The notes under the pieces were generated by a model. That model was not told the DNA's origin and did not search any database. It worked only from the letters and a program-made list of their open reading frames with translations. Shown here piece by piece: positions 35,825 through 45,383 of a DNA stretch of 64,000 bases (positions are counted from its first letter, which is position 1; each line of letters opens with the position of its first letter). Source of the DNA: CAWCKS01 sp963796195 (lineage in GTDB: Bacteria > Pseudomonadota > Alphaproteobacteria > Rhizobiales > Xanthobacteraceae). The DNA lies in NCBI GenBank assembly GCA_963796195.1, contig CAWCKS010000012.1:164445-228444 (forward strand), given 5' to 3'. Position numbers and translations under genes: made by a program.

Positions 35825-38800
35825 GAACGGGTTCTCCGCTCGCAGCACCCGCCGACTCCTCGGCGAACCGCTGGTCGAGCATGTGCAGTGAAGGGTGCTT
35901 GCGACGCAACAGGGTGTAGAAGATCGGGACGAGGAACAGGGTCGCAAAAGTCGCCGCGGTCAATCCGCCGATCACCGCGCGCCCGAGCGGCGCGTTCTGC
36001 TCGCCCGCCTCGCCGAGCCCGAGCGCCATCGGTACCATGCCGATAATCATGGCCAGCGCTGTCATCAGGATCGGCCTCAACCGGGTGCGGCCGGCTTCGA
36101 TCACCGCGTCAAACGGCGACAGGCCTGGATCGCGCACGCGCAAATCGTTGGCGAAGCTGACGACCAGGATCGAGTTCGACACCGAGATGCCGATCGTCAT
36201 GATGGTGCCCATCAGCGACACCACGTTGATCGTTGTGCCGGTCAGCGCCAGCATCCAGACGATGCCGATCAAGGCGCCTGGCACCGCCATCATGATGATG
36301 AAGGGATCGAGCCACGACTGGAATAGCACCACCAGCACCGCATAGACCAGCACCACCGCGAGCACGAGCCCGAGCGCCAGCAGGCGGAAGGACGTCTCCA
36401 TCACCTCGTTCTGTCCGCGCAGCGTGATCTTTGTCGTCGACGGCAGGTCCTTCTGCACATCGGCGATCGCTTGCTTGATCTCGGCCGCAGTCGATCCGAG
36501 ATCGCGGTCTTCGATATTGGCGGCGACGTCGATCACGCGCTGGATGGTGTAGTGGTTGATCGAGTTCATGCTCGAGCCCGGGCGGATGCTGGCGATGTCG
36601 CCGATCCGCGTGACCTGCGAACCAGGCGTCGCGGTCGGCGCGGCAGTTGTCGCCTGCGTGGCCATCGTCGCGGCACCGGGATTGGCCGGGAATGCCAGGA
36701 TGTCGTTGACGGTCTCGAGCTTGTCGACCGACGTGTTGACGGCGACGAAATAGTTCACGCCGTTTTGCGGATTGAGATAATAGGTCGGCGCGGTTTGCGA
36801 CGAGCCCGACAGCGACGTCAGCAGGTTGTTGGCGACGTCGCGTTGCGAGATGCCGAACTCGACCGCGCGCTGCCGATCGACCTCGAGGCGCAGCGTCGGA
36901 AAATCCAGCACCTGCGTGACGTGGGCGTCGGCCACGCCCGGAATGCGCTTCAAGGCCGACAACAATTTCTGGCCCGTCGCATAGCCGCGCTGCAGGTTAA
37001 CGTCCTGGATCTGGATGTCGATCGGCGCCGAAAGGCCGAAGTTCAGCACCTGGCTCACGATGTCGGCGGTCTGAAAATAGAAGATCGATCCCGGAAAATC
37101 GTTGGCCAGTTTGTCGCGAATAATCTTCTTGTAGTCGTCCGACGGCCGGTGCGGCTCGCGCAGCGAGATCATTAGCTCCGCATCGGCGCCGCTGACGTTA
37201 TCCGATGGCACGAACGCCAGGTTGAAGCCGAACGGCACGCCGATCATCGCGTTGATGGTGCGGAGTTCCGCCGCTGGGATGACATCGCGGATGCGCTGTT
37301 CCACGTCGACCAGGATCTTTTCGGTGCTATCGAGCCGATTGCCCTTCGGGGCGCGAACGTGAAGTTTGATGATGCCGACGTCGGCGCCGGGGAAGAAGTC
37401 GGTGCCGACGACCGGCGCCAGCGCGCCGGTGATCAGGATCAAGAGCCCGACGCACCCCAGAAGGAAACGGCGCTGACCCAACACGGCCTGCAGGGTAGCG
37501 GTGTAGCCGTCACGCAGGCGATCGAAAACGCGATCGAAGCGGGCGGCGAGGCGGGCGCCCCATCCCGGCTTTGCGTCGCCGCCGTTGTGATGCTCGTCGA
37601 CGAGCAACTGCCGCGCGAACGCCGGCACCACCGTAAACGACAGCACGAACGAGGCCAGCATCGACAGCACGACGGTGATGGCGAGCGGAATGAACAGGAA
37701 CCGGGCAGGGCCCGTCAGCAGCACCACCGGGAAGAACACGATGCAGATGCACAGCGTCGCGACCGTGAGCGGCTGAATGACCTCGCTCGAGCCGTCGAGG
37801 ATCGCGACCGTCAGTGGTTTGCCGAGAGTCTGGTTGCGGTGGATGTTCTCCATCACGACGGTCGCGTTATCAACCAGCATGCCGATCGCGAGCGCCAGTC
37901 CGCCAAGCGTCATCAGGTTGATGGTTTGCCCGGTCAGGAACAGGCCGACGATGCCGGCAAAAATCGATAGCGGAATCGAGGTCGCGACCACAACCGTGTT
38001 CCGCCAGCTGCCGAGGAACACCAGGATCATCAGTGACACCAGCGCCGACGATACCAGCGCTTCCTTGATGACGTTCAGGACCGCGGCGCGCACGAACACC
38101 GACTGGTCAAAATCCATCTTCAGGTTGATGCCGCTCGGTGCGCTCTCCTGAATTTCCGGCAGCAGGTCCCTGACGGCGTCGACCACCGCAAGCGTCGACG
38201 CGGTCGAGTTCTTGAGGATCGGCAGGAACGCCGCGCGCTGGCCGTTGATGCGCACGATGTTGGTTTGCTGTGAAAAGCTGTCGCTGACTTTGGCGACGTC
38301 GCTCAACAGCACCGGCACGCCTTCGCGAACCCCGATCGGGAGGTCATTGAACTGCGAGACCAACTGCGGGCTCGAGTTGATCTGGACGTTGTATTCCTTC
38401 GGGCCGATCCGCGCGATGCCGGCCGGGATGATGACGTTGGCCGAACCCATCGCATTGACGACGTCCATCGCCGAAAGGCCCTTGGCCGAGGCTTTGGCGC
38501 TGTCGACTTCGACGATGATCTGGCGGTTCTTGCCGCCATAGGCGCTTGGGATCGAGGTACCGGGAACTGTGAACAACCGAGCGCGCAGAAAATTGTTGGC
38601 CCAGTCGGACAGCTGCTGTTCCGGTCGCGTCTTGCTGTCGAGGGTGACCTGCACCACCGGCACGTTCGATGCGTTGAACTGGATGATGTTCGGCGGCGAC
38701 ATGCCGGGCGGCGCGATGCGCAGGATCGCGTTGCTCTGGGCCGAAATCTGAGCGATCGCGCTGCCGATGTCGCTGCCCTGCTGGAAGTAGATCTTCAGGA

Positions 38801-39074
38801 TACCGGTGCCAGGAATGGACAGCGACTCGATGTGGTCGATGCCGTTCACCGTGGTCGAATAGGCGCGCTCCGAAATCAGGACGACGCGCCGCTCCATGTC
38901 TTCGGCACTCAGTCCGATGTAGCTCCAGGCAACGAAGACGACGGGGATATCGATCGACGGAAATATGTCGACCAGCATGCGCGGTACCGACAGCGTGCCC
39001 ATCAGCATGATGAGCAAGGCGGAGATCGCCATCGTATAGGGCCGTCGCAGCGCGGTGCGCACGAGGCTGATCAT
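35817..39074 (-). CDS. RND multidrug/metabolite efflux pump, inner-membrane transporter (AcrB/HAE1 type)
   Basis: 1085 residues, full length, with twelve helices and two large periplasmic loops. The proton-relay Asp lies in GLALAIGMLVDNATVVMENI. N-terminal MGTLSVPRMLVDIFPSIDIP and the C-terminal LGRAVIGGLTAATFATLFLV are typical. The RND transporter exports hydrophobic compounds or metals with the adjacent adaptor; the relaxed size and sequence favour the hydrophobic-amphiphile group. No outer-membrane factor gene and no TetR-type repressor lies beside it, unlike many acr loci, so both must be supplied from elsewhere. Confidence 0.95.
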   Translation of the reverse strand: MISLVRTALRRPYTMAISALLIMLMGTLSVPRMLVDIFPSIDIPVVFVAWSYIGLSAEDMERRVVLISERAYSTTVNGIDHIESLSIPGTGILKIYFQQGSDIGSAIAQISAQSNAILRIAPPGMSPPNIIQFNASNVPVVQVTLDSKTRPEQQLSDWANNFLRARLFTVPGTSIPSAYGGKNRQIIVEVDSAKASAKGLSAMDVVNAMGSANVIIPAGIARIGPKEYNVQINSSPQLVSQFNDLPIGVREGVPVLLSDVAKVSDSFSQQTNIVRINGQRAAFLPILKNSTASTLAVVDAVRDLLPEIQESAPSGINLKMDFDQSVFVRAAVLNVIKEALVSSALVSLMILVFLGSWRNTVVVATSIPLSIFAGIVGLFLTGQTINLMTLGGLALAIGMLVDNATVVMENIHRNQTLGKPLTVAILDGSSEVIQPLTVATLCICIVFFPVVLLTGPARFLFIPLAITVVLSMLASFVLSFTVVPAFARQLLVDEHHNGGDAKPGWGARLAARFDRVFDRLRDGYTATLQAVLGQRRFLLGCVGLLILITGALAPVVGTDFFPGADVGIIKLHVRAPKGNRLDSTEKILVDVEQRIRDVIPAAELRTINAMIGVPFGFNLAFVPSDNVSGADAELMISLREPHRPSDDYKKIIRDKLANDFPGSIFYFQTADIVSQVLNFGLSAPIDIQIQDVNLQRGYATGQKLLSALKRIPGVADAHVTQVLDFPTLRLEVDRQRAVEFGISQRDVANNLLTSLSGSSQTAPTYYLNPQNGVNYFVAVNTSVDKLETVNDILAFPANPGAATMATQATTAAPTATPGSQVTRIGDIASIRPGSSMNSINHYTIQRVIDVAANIEDRDLGSTAAEIKQAIADVQKDLPSTTKITLRGQNEVMETSFRLLALGLVLAVVLVYAVLVVLFQSWLDPFIIMMAVPGALIGIVWMLALTGTTINVVSLMGTIMTIGISVSNSILVVSFANDLRVRDPGLSPFDAVIEAGRTRLRPILMTALAMIIGMVPMALGLGEAGEQNAPLGRAVIGGLTAATFATLFLVPIFYTLLRRKHPSLHMLDQRFAEESAGAASGEPVHG

Positions 39075-39339
39075 CTGCCCCCCTGCCGTTGGCCGGCATT
39101 GTCGTTCCGCGCAGTCGCGCGGTGGCCTGCCCGGATGCTCATGCCACCACGTCGCGGCCTGGCTCCCTGTCGTTTCGCGGCGACGCGATGCGGCAGCTCC
39201 CGCGCCTAAAATCCGCTAAAACGCTCCTGCTTTCAAGGCGATTGCCGGGCCGCAAGATTGCCAGAAGCTAATGCAGGGCCGGCTGCAAATTGTTGCAGCG
39301 CGTTATGAGGCTTTCAAAGCCGGAGCAGCTGACCAGGCC

Positions 39340-41121
39340 CTAACGCGAGGTGAGGAGTGCGCTGACCCGGCTCGCCGCGACCGGCTGATTCCCGAACAGC
39401 GCGTCGGCGATCTCCTGCTCGCGGGAGCGGGACCCGATGGCGTAGGGGTCGGTCGGCGTCAGGTGATGGTCGACCACGAGCTTTGACAGCAACAGGCGTC
39501 GCGCATCGCCGTTGCGCTCGGCAAGCTGCGCGCCTTCCCACGTCAGCGTCACTGCGCTCGCGGTATGATAGAGCAGGGTAGTGGCGCGCCGCGCATCACC
39601 TTCGTTCTCCGGCGTTGACGCAACGGTTGCGGCAAACTGGATCGCGCGGTCGATCGCATACTTCAGCGTGTCGCGATAGGCTTGCGGGATCGCCGCAGAC
39701 TCGTTCAGCCGCCCATGCAGGTCGGCCGCGAGCGCGGACTCCGCGCCGTGCCGACCGATCGCGCGGGTGATGGCATCCAGTGCCACGATGTTGCTGGTGC
39801 CTTCCCAGATCGAGCCGAGATAGGAATCGCGCAGCACCCGCGCCGAGGCGAACTCCTCGACATAGCCGATGCCGCCGCGCATCTCGAGCGCGTCGCCGCA
39901 AACTTTTCGCGCATCGCGGGTCGACCGGAATTTCAGCGTCGGTGTCAGGATCCGCAGCAACAGCGCAGCTTCCTGGCTGCCAGCCCGCTCGGCACGGTCG
40001 AGCGTCGCGGCGGTAACGAAGCATAGCGACAGCGCCTGCTCCAGCGGCACCAGCAGTTTCAGCAACTGCCGCCGCGCCAGCGGCAGGTCGATGATGCGAT
40101 GGCCGAACGCGGTGCGGCCGCGCGCAACCGTCAGCGCATCATGCATGGCGCGGCGCATCAGCGCCGTCGACTTCACGCCGTTCGACAGCCTGGACCAGTT
40201 CACCATCTCGGCCATCTGCACGAAGCCGCGGTCGAGATTGCCGACCGCGTACGCAACCGCGCCTTCGAGCTTGATCTCGCCAGACGCCATCGAGCGGGTG
40301 CCAAGCTTGTCCTTGAGCCGCACGATCCGGTAGGAATTCGGCGCGCCGTCATCGAGCGTGCGCGGCAACAGGAATAGCCCAACGCCTCGGGTGCCGCCGG
40401 GCGCGCCCTCCGGCCGCGCCAGCATCATCGCGAGCTTGGCGTCGGCATTGGAGCAGAACCACTTTTCGCCTGATAGCCGCCAGTGGTCGCCGTCGCGCAC
40501 GGCCGTCGTCGTCAGCTTGCCGACATCGGAGCCGCCTTCCTTCTCCGTCATGAACTGCGCACCCTGCGTCAGCTTCGTCATGTCGGTCTGGGTCAGGCCG
40601 TCGAGATACTTTGCCTTCAGCTTGTCGTCTCCGAAGCGCGACAGCAGCATTGCCGCGCCATCAGTGACATTGATCGGGCAACCGAGCCCGAACTCGGCCT
40701 GGTTGAAGAGGTACGTGAAGGCATGTTTTGCAGCGGCGGGGTAGGTGTCCGGCCAGCCCAGGATGCCCTTGCGATGCGACATCGCATGAATGCCGAACTG
40801 GCCGTAGGCGGCGTTCTCGAGCTCGCGATAGGCCGGGTGGTATTCGATCCACTGCACGTCGCGGCCGAAGCGGTCACGCGGATGCAGGACCGGGGGATGG
40901 CGGTCGGCGAGCCGCGCGCAGGTGTCGAGATGATCGCCGGCCAGCGCGCCGAGCCGGTCGAGATGCGGCGTGATGTGAGCAACGAGCTTTTCCGGCAAAT
41001 GAAGTTGCAGGAGATCGCTGAGTGATTGATCGGCGCGGAAGAAGTTTAACCCCGTGGTATCGGGCGCGATGGCGTCGGAAGCGTTGCGCGGCTTTTTAGC
41101 TTGCGCGGTTGCAGCGGTCAT
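39340..41121 (-). CDS. Acyl-CoA dehydrogenase, AidB-like
   Basis: 593 residues, a little longer than E. coli AidB (541). The FAD-binding and catalytic blocks include MTEKEGGSDVGKLTTTAVRD, WRLSGEKWFCSNADAKL, EMRGGIGYVEEFASARVLRD and SIWEGTSNIVALD. The N-terminal LPEKLVAHITPHLDRLG ... RDRFGRDVQWIEYHPAYREL is AidB-type. AidB-like proteins range from DNA-protecting flavoproteins to true acyl-CoA dehydrogenases. Beside an amidase, CoA-transferases and a thiolase here, a catabolic dehydrogenase is more likely (inference). Confidence 0.9.
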   Translation of the reverse strand: MTAATAQAKKPRNASDAIAPDTTGLNFFRADQSLSDLLQLHLPEKLVAHITPHLDRLGALAGDHLDTCARLADRHPPVLHPRDRFGRDVQWIEYHPAYRELENAAYGQFGIHAMSHRKGILGWPDTYPAAAKHAFTYLFNQAEFGLGCPINVTDGAAMLLSRFGDDKLKAKYLDGLTQTDMTKLTQGAQFMTEKEGGSDVGKLTTTAVRDGDHWRLSGEKWFCSNADAKLAMMLARPEGAPGGTRGVGLFLLPRTLDDGAPNSYRIVRLKDKLGTRSMASGEIKLEGAVAYAVGNLDRGFVQMAEMVNWSRLSNGVKSTALMRRAMHDALTVARGRTAFGHRIIDLPLARRQLLKLLVPLEQALSLCFVTAATLDRAERAGSQEAALLLRILTPTLKFRSTRDARKVCGDALEMRGGIGYVEEFASARVLRDSYLGSIWEGTSNIVALDAITRAIGRHGAESALAADLHGRLNESAAIPQAYRDTLKYAIDRAIQFAATVASTPENEGDARRATTLLYHTASAVTLTWEGAQLAERNGDARRLLLSKLVVDHHLTPTDPYAIGSRSREQEIADALFGNQPVAASRVSALLTSR

Positions 41122-41139
41122 GGCGGCCTCGTTGCAGCG

Positions 41140-42294
41140 TTAAGGTTTCCTCTTTTGTAGTTGTACCATGGACGCGGAAGCGGCAAGGCTCAATCCGAGC
41201 AGGACGAACACGCTGCCGATGCCGGCGGCGGCCGCGACGAGGCTCGCGAGGAACGGCACGATGAACACCCCGATGCGGTTGCCGACCATCCGCACCGAGT
41301 TGGACATCCCGAGCATTTCCGGCTTGGTGATCGCCATCAGTCCGGCGATCGAGATCGTCACGGAGATGCCGAGCGCAAACCCGGTCAGCGCGATGGTCGC
41401 GTACATCAGCGCGATCGGCATGACGATCGCGAGCCCGCAATAGCCGGCGGCGCTGGCGAAGGTCGAGATGGCGGCGAGACGCCAGGTGCCCATCTTGGCA
41501 TACAGCCGCGAGAACGAGAACCGCGCCACCATCGAGGCCGCCGCACGCACCGCAAGCAACCGGCCGACGTCATCGACCGAGGTGCCGCGCGCGGCGCCCA
41601 GCAGCGGCATGTAAATGACAATCAGGTCCTGCGCGACCACGCTGACGATGCCGATCGTGAACAGTCCGCCATAGCCGGGTGCCGAGACAACGTCGCGCAA
41701 GGCGACCGGTTTGCCGTCGCCGGCCTTTGCAACGATCTTCTGGCTCGGCCGCAGGAACAGCGAACTCGCCATCTGCAGCCCGCATAATGAGAGGCCGATG
41801 CCGAACAGCAACGGGGTCGGCGGGATCGCCGCGGCACCTCCGGTAAAGCCCACGATGTAGGAGCCCAGCCCCTGGCCGATGGCATTGGCGACCATGTAGT
41901 TGCCGACCATCTTCTCCATCATGCCCGGGCCTTCCTGCCGTGCGCACAGCACCTGCAGGCCGACCGTCATCACCATGTGAGATGCGCCGAGCACGGCAGT
42001 GCAGAGAATCAGCGTGAACTGCGATTCGGCGACGAGGAAGCCGGCGCAACTCAAGATCATCAGCGCGGCGCCGTACCAGACCGCCCGGGCGTCGTTGCCT
42101 TTGTCGATATAGCGGCCGAGCGCGACGGCCATCGCGATCGGCAGGATCGAGAAGGCGGCGGCGATGATACCGATGCCGACTACCGAAATGCCAAGCTCGA
42201 CCGCGCGATACGACGTCGTGACGCGGACCAGCGTGACGATGGTCTGCTCGAGGAACGATGTCGCCATCAAGGCTAGGACGAAATTGATGTTCAT
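41140..42294 (-). CDS. MFS transporter, 384 aa
   Basis: Twelve-helix MFS protein lacking a clear subfamily signature. It begins MNINFVLALMATSFLEQTIV and has the motif A-like RYIDKGNDARAVWYGA loop plus GLMAITKPEMLGMSNSVRMV. It ends 18 bases before the AidB-like gene on the same strand. It probably carries a substrate or product of the following catabolic genes, or exports it. Confidence 0.83.
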   Translation of the reverse strand: MNINFVLALMATSFLEQTIVTLVRVTTSYRAVELGISVVGIGIIAAAFSILPIAMAVALGRYIDKGNDARAVWYGAALMILSCAGFLVAESQFTLILCTAVLGASHMVMTVGLQVLCARQEGPGMMEKMVGNYMVANAIGQGLGSYIVGFTGGAAAIPPTPLLFGIGLSLCGLQMASSLFLRPSQKIVAKAGDGKPVALRDVVSAPGYGGLFTIGIVSVVAQDLIVIYMPLLGAARGTSVDDVGRLLAVRAAASMVARFSFSRLYAKMGTWRLAAISTFASAAGYCGLAIVMPIALMYATIALTGFALGISVTISIAGLMAITKPEMLGMSNSVRMVGNRIGVFIVPFLASLVAAAAGIGSVFVLLGLSLAASASMVQLQKRKP

Positions 42295-42400
42295 TGTCCT
42301 TGTGGCGACTCCGGCAGCCGCACCGTCGCATCAAAGCTGTGCGCTGACCATCGGCGCGGCAGTCATGTTTCCATGCGCGGGGTGAGGGGCGGATATTGTC

Positions 42401-42534
42401 GTCGTCCCCGCGAAGGCGGGGACCCATACTCCGCAGCGGCAGTGAGACGACGGACCGCTGTCATGCGTGTTCTGAAATATGTGACGAGCAAAGTAATCAG
42501 CAAAGGGATGGGTCCCCGCCTTCGCGGGGACGAC
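42401..42534. repeat. Composite repeat A: palindrome pair GTCGTCCCCGCGAAGGCGGGG ... inverted
   Basis: GTCGTCCCCGCGAAGGCGGG (42401-42420) followed by GACCCATACTCCGCAGCGGC, then about 60 bases, then ATGGGTCCCCGCCTTCGCGG (42508-42527) and GGACGAC. Each end folds on itself and the two ends are inverted copies, giving a nested 134-bp element. It has the same plan as 49909-50047, 54371-54503 and 57960-58121. The CCGCAG motif lies next to the left arm. Confidence 0.85.
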
Positions 42535-42553
42535 AACTACGAAGGTCGTCGCG

Positions 42554-44008
42554 TTACCGCCCCATCGCTTCCTTCAGCGCCGGCGGCAGCACTTTCGTCA
42601 CCCACTGCGTCGCCTGGTCGTAGGCGTGCGCGATCTGCAGCAACGACTGCTCTGATCGCATCGGGGCGACGATCTGCATTCCCATCGGCAAACCGCGCGC
42701 GCTGAAGCCGACCGGCACGCCGATCGCCGGACAGCCGGACATGGTGACCGGGATCATCACCTCCATCCAGCGATGATAGGTGTCCATCTTCTTGCCGGCG
42801 ATTTCCGCGGGCCAATGGGTGTCGACGTCGAACGGAAACACCTGCGCGCTCGGCAGCACGAAATAGTCGTAGCGCTCGAACAGTTGTCGCACCACCTGGT
42901 ACCACTCGGTGCGCACGCCGGCGGCGATGCGCACATCGATGCCCGAAATCTTCAGGCAGCGCTCGAATTCCCATAGCGCCTCAGGCTTCAACTGCTTGCG
43001 CTTCTCGAGATCGGCATAAAGCGGCGCGATCCGCTTCCAGTTCCCCCACGAGCGCAGCGTCGCCCAGTTCTGGAAGATTTTTTCCGCATCAAAATCCGGC
43101 GTGACGTCTTCGACAATGCAGCCAAGTCCCTCGAGCGTGCGCAAGGCGTTACGGCAGAGCTCGAGCACGCCCGCCTCGAACGGAATGTGGCCGCCGAAAT
43201 CACCAAGCCAGGCTAGCCGCTTGCCTTTCGGATTGAAGTCGAGCGGCGGTGTCGCAAGCGCGTGCGGCTCCGGGATCGAGTAGGGCTGGCGCGCGTCGTA
43301 GCCAGACTGCACCGCGAGCAGCATTTGCAGATCGGGAATTGTACGCGCCATCGGTCCGGTCACGCTGAAGCCGGGGATGAAAGCGTCTTCGTCGGCATTC
43401 GGAACGCGGCCGTAGGTCGGGCGCAGTGCGAACAGGTTGTTGAACGCAGCCGGGTTGCGCAGCGAGCCGCCGTGATCGCTGCCGTCGGCGACCGGGAGCA
43501 TCCGCATCGCCAGAGCAGCACCCGCGCCGCCGCTCGATCCGCCTGGCGTCTTGCTCAGGTCATAGGGGTTGCGGGTTGCGCCGAACACTGGATTGAAGGT
43601 CTGCGAGCCCAGCCCGAACTCCGGCACGTTGGTTTTGCCGATGATGATGGCGCCGGCATTTCGCATGCGCTCGACAAAGATCGCATCGGCGGCGGCGATA
43701 TCGCCGCGAAACAGCGGCGACCCCATCGTCGTCGGCAGCCCCTTGGCCGCGGCCAGATCCTTGATCGCCTGGGGCAGGCCATGCAGTGGCCCGAGAATTT
43801 CGCCGCACGCAACCTGTGCGTCGCGCTCGCGCGCCTCGGCGAGAAGCTCGCCGCGTCCGCGCAGCGAGACGATGGCGTTGATCTTCGGGTTGACCTTGTC
43901 GATGTGGTCGAGAAAGGCCGTCATCACCTCGACGCAGGAAATCTTCTTGCCGCGGATGGCCGCACCAAGGGTGAGCGCGTCCGCCAGGACGATCTCGGAG
44001 ATTTTCAT
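42554..44008 (-). CDS. Amidase-signature family hydrolase
   Basis: 484 residues from the ATG at 44008 (a GTG lies one codon earlier). The amidase Ser-cisSer-Lys triad is complete: Lys in GLPQAIKDLAAAKGLP, and the two Ser in KTPGGSSGGAGAALA and ADGSDHGGSLRNPAAF. The C-terminal GVPVGFSARGLPMGMQIVAP is typical. It may hydrolyse a carboxamide, aryl acylamide or cyclic imide. It begins in TGATG overlap with the CoA-transferase stop, so the two are coupled: amide cleavage would yield an acid that is then CoA-activated. Confidence 0.92.
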   Translation of the reverse strand: MKISEIVLADALTLGAAIRGKKISCVEVMTAFLDHIDKVNPKINAIVSLRGRGELLAEARERDAQVACGEILGPLHGLPQAIKDLAAAKGLPTTMGSPLFRGDIAAADAIFVERMRNAGAIIIGKTNVPEFGLGSQTFNPVFGATRNPYDLSKTPGGSSGGAGAALAMRMLPVADGSDHGGSLRNPAAFNNLFALRPTYGRVPNADEDAFIPGFSVTGPMARTIPDLQMLLAVQSGYDARQPYSIPEPHALATPPLDFNPKGKRLAWLGDFGGHIPFEAGVLELCRNALRTLEGLGCIVEDVTPDFDAEKIFQNWATLRSWGNWKRIAPLYADLEKRKQLKPEALWEFERCLKISGIDVRIAAGVRTEWYQVVRQLFERYDYFVLPSAQVFPFDVDTHWPAEIAGKKMDTYHRWMEVMIPVTMSGCPAIGVPVGFSARGLPMGMQIVAPMRSEQSLLQIAHAYDQATQWVTKVLPPALKEAMGR

Positions 44009-45213
44009 CACGTCACCACGCGCGAGCCGCGCAGCCTGGATATGTCGGTCTCGCTATAGCCGGCCTGGCGCAAGATTTCGTCAGAGTGCTGGCCAAGCTC
44101 CGGCGCCGGCCCCGGCTTCACCTTGGTCTCGCCGCCGATGTGGAACGGGCTGTTGATGGTCTCGAAGGTGCCGTCGGCGGACGGGATGATCGCTTCTGCC
44201 GCCCGCATCTGCTCGTCGTCGAGCGCCTCGTCGAGGGTGGCAATGATGCCGAAGGTGATGCCGGCCGCATCGAGTTTCTTTCTGATGTCGGCCAGGTCCA
44301 TCGCGCCAAAAATCTCATCGAAGATCGATAGCATCAGCGATGCGCTGGCGCGGCGCTTTTCCGCGGTGTCGAAGCGCGGATCGGTGGCAAGGTCGGGTCG
44401 TCCGAGCGCCTCGACCAGCACCGGATACTGCTTGACGTCGTTGACCATGGCGAGATTGAACCAGCGATCGTCGCGGGTGCGATAGAGATTGGTCATCGCG
44501 GTCTGCGTCTCATGCCGCGGCGGTCGCGGCGGGATCACGGCGCCGACGAGCCGCGCCTGCACGAGGAAGCCGTTGGACCACAGCCCGTTGGCGAGCAGCG
44601 ACGACGAGACGAGCCCGCCCTGTCCGGTTTGCTGCCGCTTGTAGAGGCCGGTGACGATCGCGCCATAGAGCGCCATCGCGCTCGGGTGATCACCCATGCC
44701 GGCAACCGAGCGCGCCGGCGGCGACGATGCCTCCGGCTTCACCAGGTCCATCAGGCCGGAGCGCGCCCAATAGGCGGTGGAGTCGAAGCCGGTCTTGTCA
44801 GCTTCGGGGCCGGTCTCGCCATAGGCGGTGAACGATGCGTAGATCAGCTTATCGTTGCGCGGACCAAGATCTTCGTAAGCGACCTTGAGCCGGCGCCGCA
44901 CCGGCAGCGGCAGGTTGGTGATGAAAACGTCGGCGTCCTCGACCAGCTTGTACAGGATCGCGACGCCCTCTGACGATTTCAGGTCGAGCGCAATCGAGCG
45001 CTTGTTGCGTGCGCCCATCACCCAGCCGTAGTTCAGGTTGGCAGGTGCTGCGCCCGGGCGTGTCGCGAGCGAGCGGTAGGCATCGCCTTCGCCGGGCGGT
45101 TCGATCTTGATGACGTCGGCGCCGAAGTCGGACAGCACGGTCGCGGCGAGCGGCGCGGCGATGAAGCTCGCGCAGTCGATGACCTTCAGCCCAGCGAACA
45201 GCCCGTTGCCCAT
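44008..45213 (-). CDS. Class III CoA-transferase (CaiB/BaiF/Frc family), copy 1
   Basis: 401 residues from the ATG at 45213, preceded by GAGGGACGAC. The family transfers CoA between carboxylic acids through an aspartyl intermediate. Typical motifs are GLKVIDCASFIAAPLAATVL, SDFGADVIKIEPPGEGDAYR, NKRSIALDLKSSEG, ADVFITNLPL and YGETGPEADKTGFDSTAYWA. The enzyme is paralogous to the downstream-numbered copy at 45384-46585, separated by a repeat. Translationally coupled to the amidase gene. Confidence 0.92.
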   Translation of the reverse strand: MGNGLFAGLKVIDCASFIAAPLAATVLSDFGADVIKIEPPGEGDAYRSLATRPGAAPANLNYGWVMGARNKRSIALDLKSSEGVAILYKLVEDADVFITNLPLPVRRRLKVAYEDLGPRNDKLIYASFTAYGETGPEADKTGFDSTAYWARSGLMDLVKPEASSPPARSVAGMGDHPSAMALYGAIVTGLYKRQQTGQGGLVSSSLLANGLWSNGFLVQARLVGAVIPPRPPRHETQTAMTNLYRTRDDRWFNLAMVNDVKQYPVLVEALGRPDLATDPRFDTAEKRRASASLMLSIFDEIFGAMDLADIRKKLDAAGITFGIIATLDEALDDEQMRAAEAIIPSADGTFETINSPFHIGGETKVKPGPAPELGQHSDEILRQAGYSETDISRLRGSRVVT

Positions 45214-45233
45214 GTCGTCCCTCGTTTTCTTGA

Positions 45234-45376
45234 CCCTCTCCCCTTGCGGGAGAGGGTGCCTGAGCTGCGAAGCAGCGAAGGCGGGTGAGGGGTCGGCGAC
45301 CATCGATAGTCCGTAACCCCTCACCCGGCTCGCATCTCAAGATGCTCGCCACCCTCTCCCACAAGGGGAGAGGGGT
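45234..45376. repeat. Intergenic inverted repeat (CCCTCTCCCCTTGCGGGAGAGGG type)
   Basis: CCCTCTCCCCTTGCGGGAGA followed by GGGTG at 45234-45258 is a hairpin. Its near-inverse CCACCCTCTCCCACAAGGGG then AGAGGGG lies at about 45350-45376, with GCGGGTGAGGGGT and AACCCCTCACCCGGCT between. It lies between the two CoA-transferase genes on the same strand. Confidence 0.75.
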
Positions 45377-45383
45377 AAAGAGC

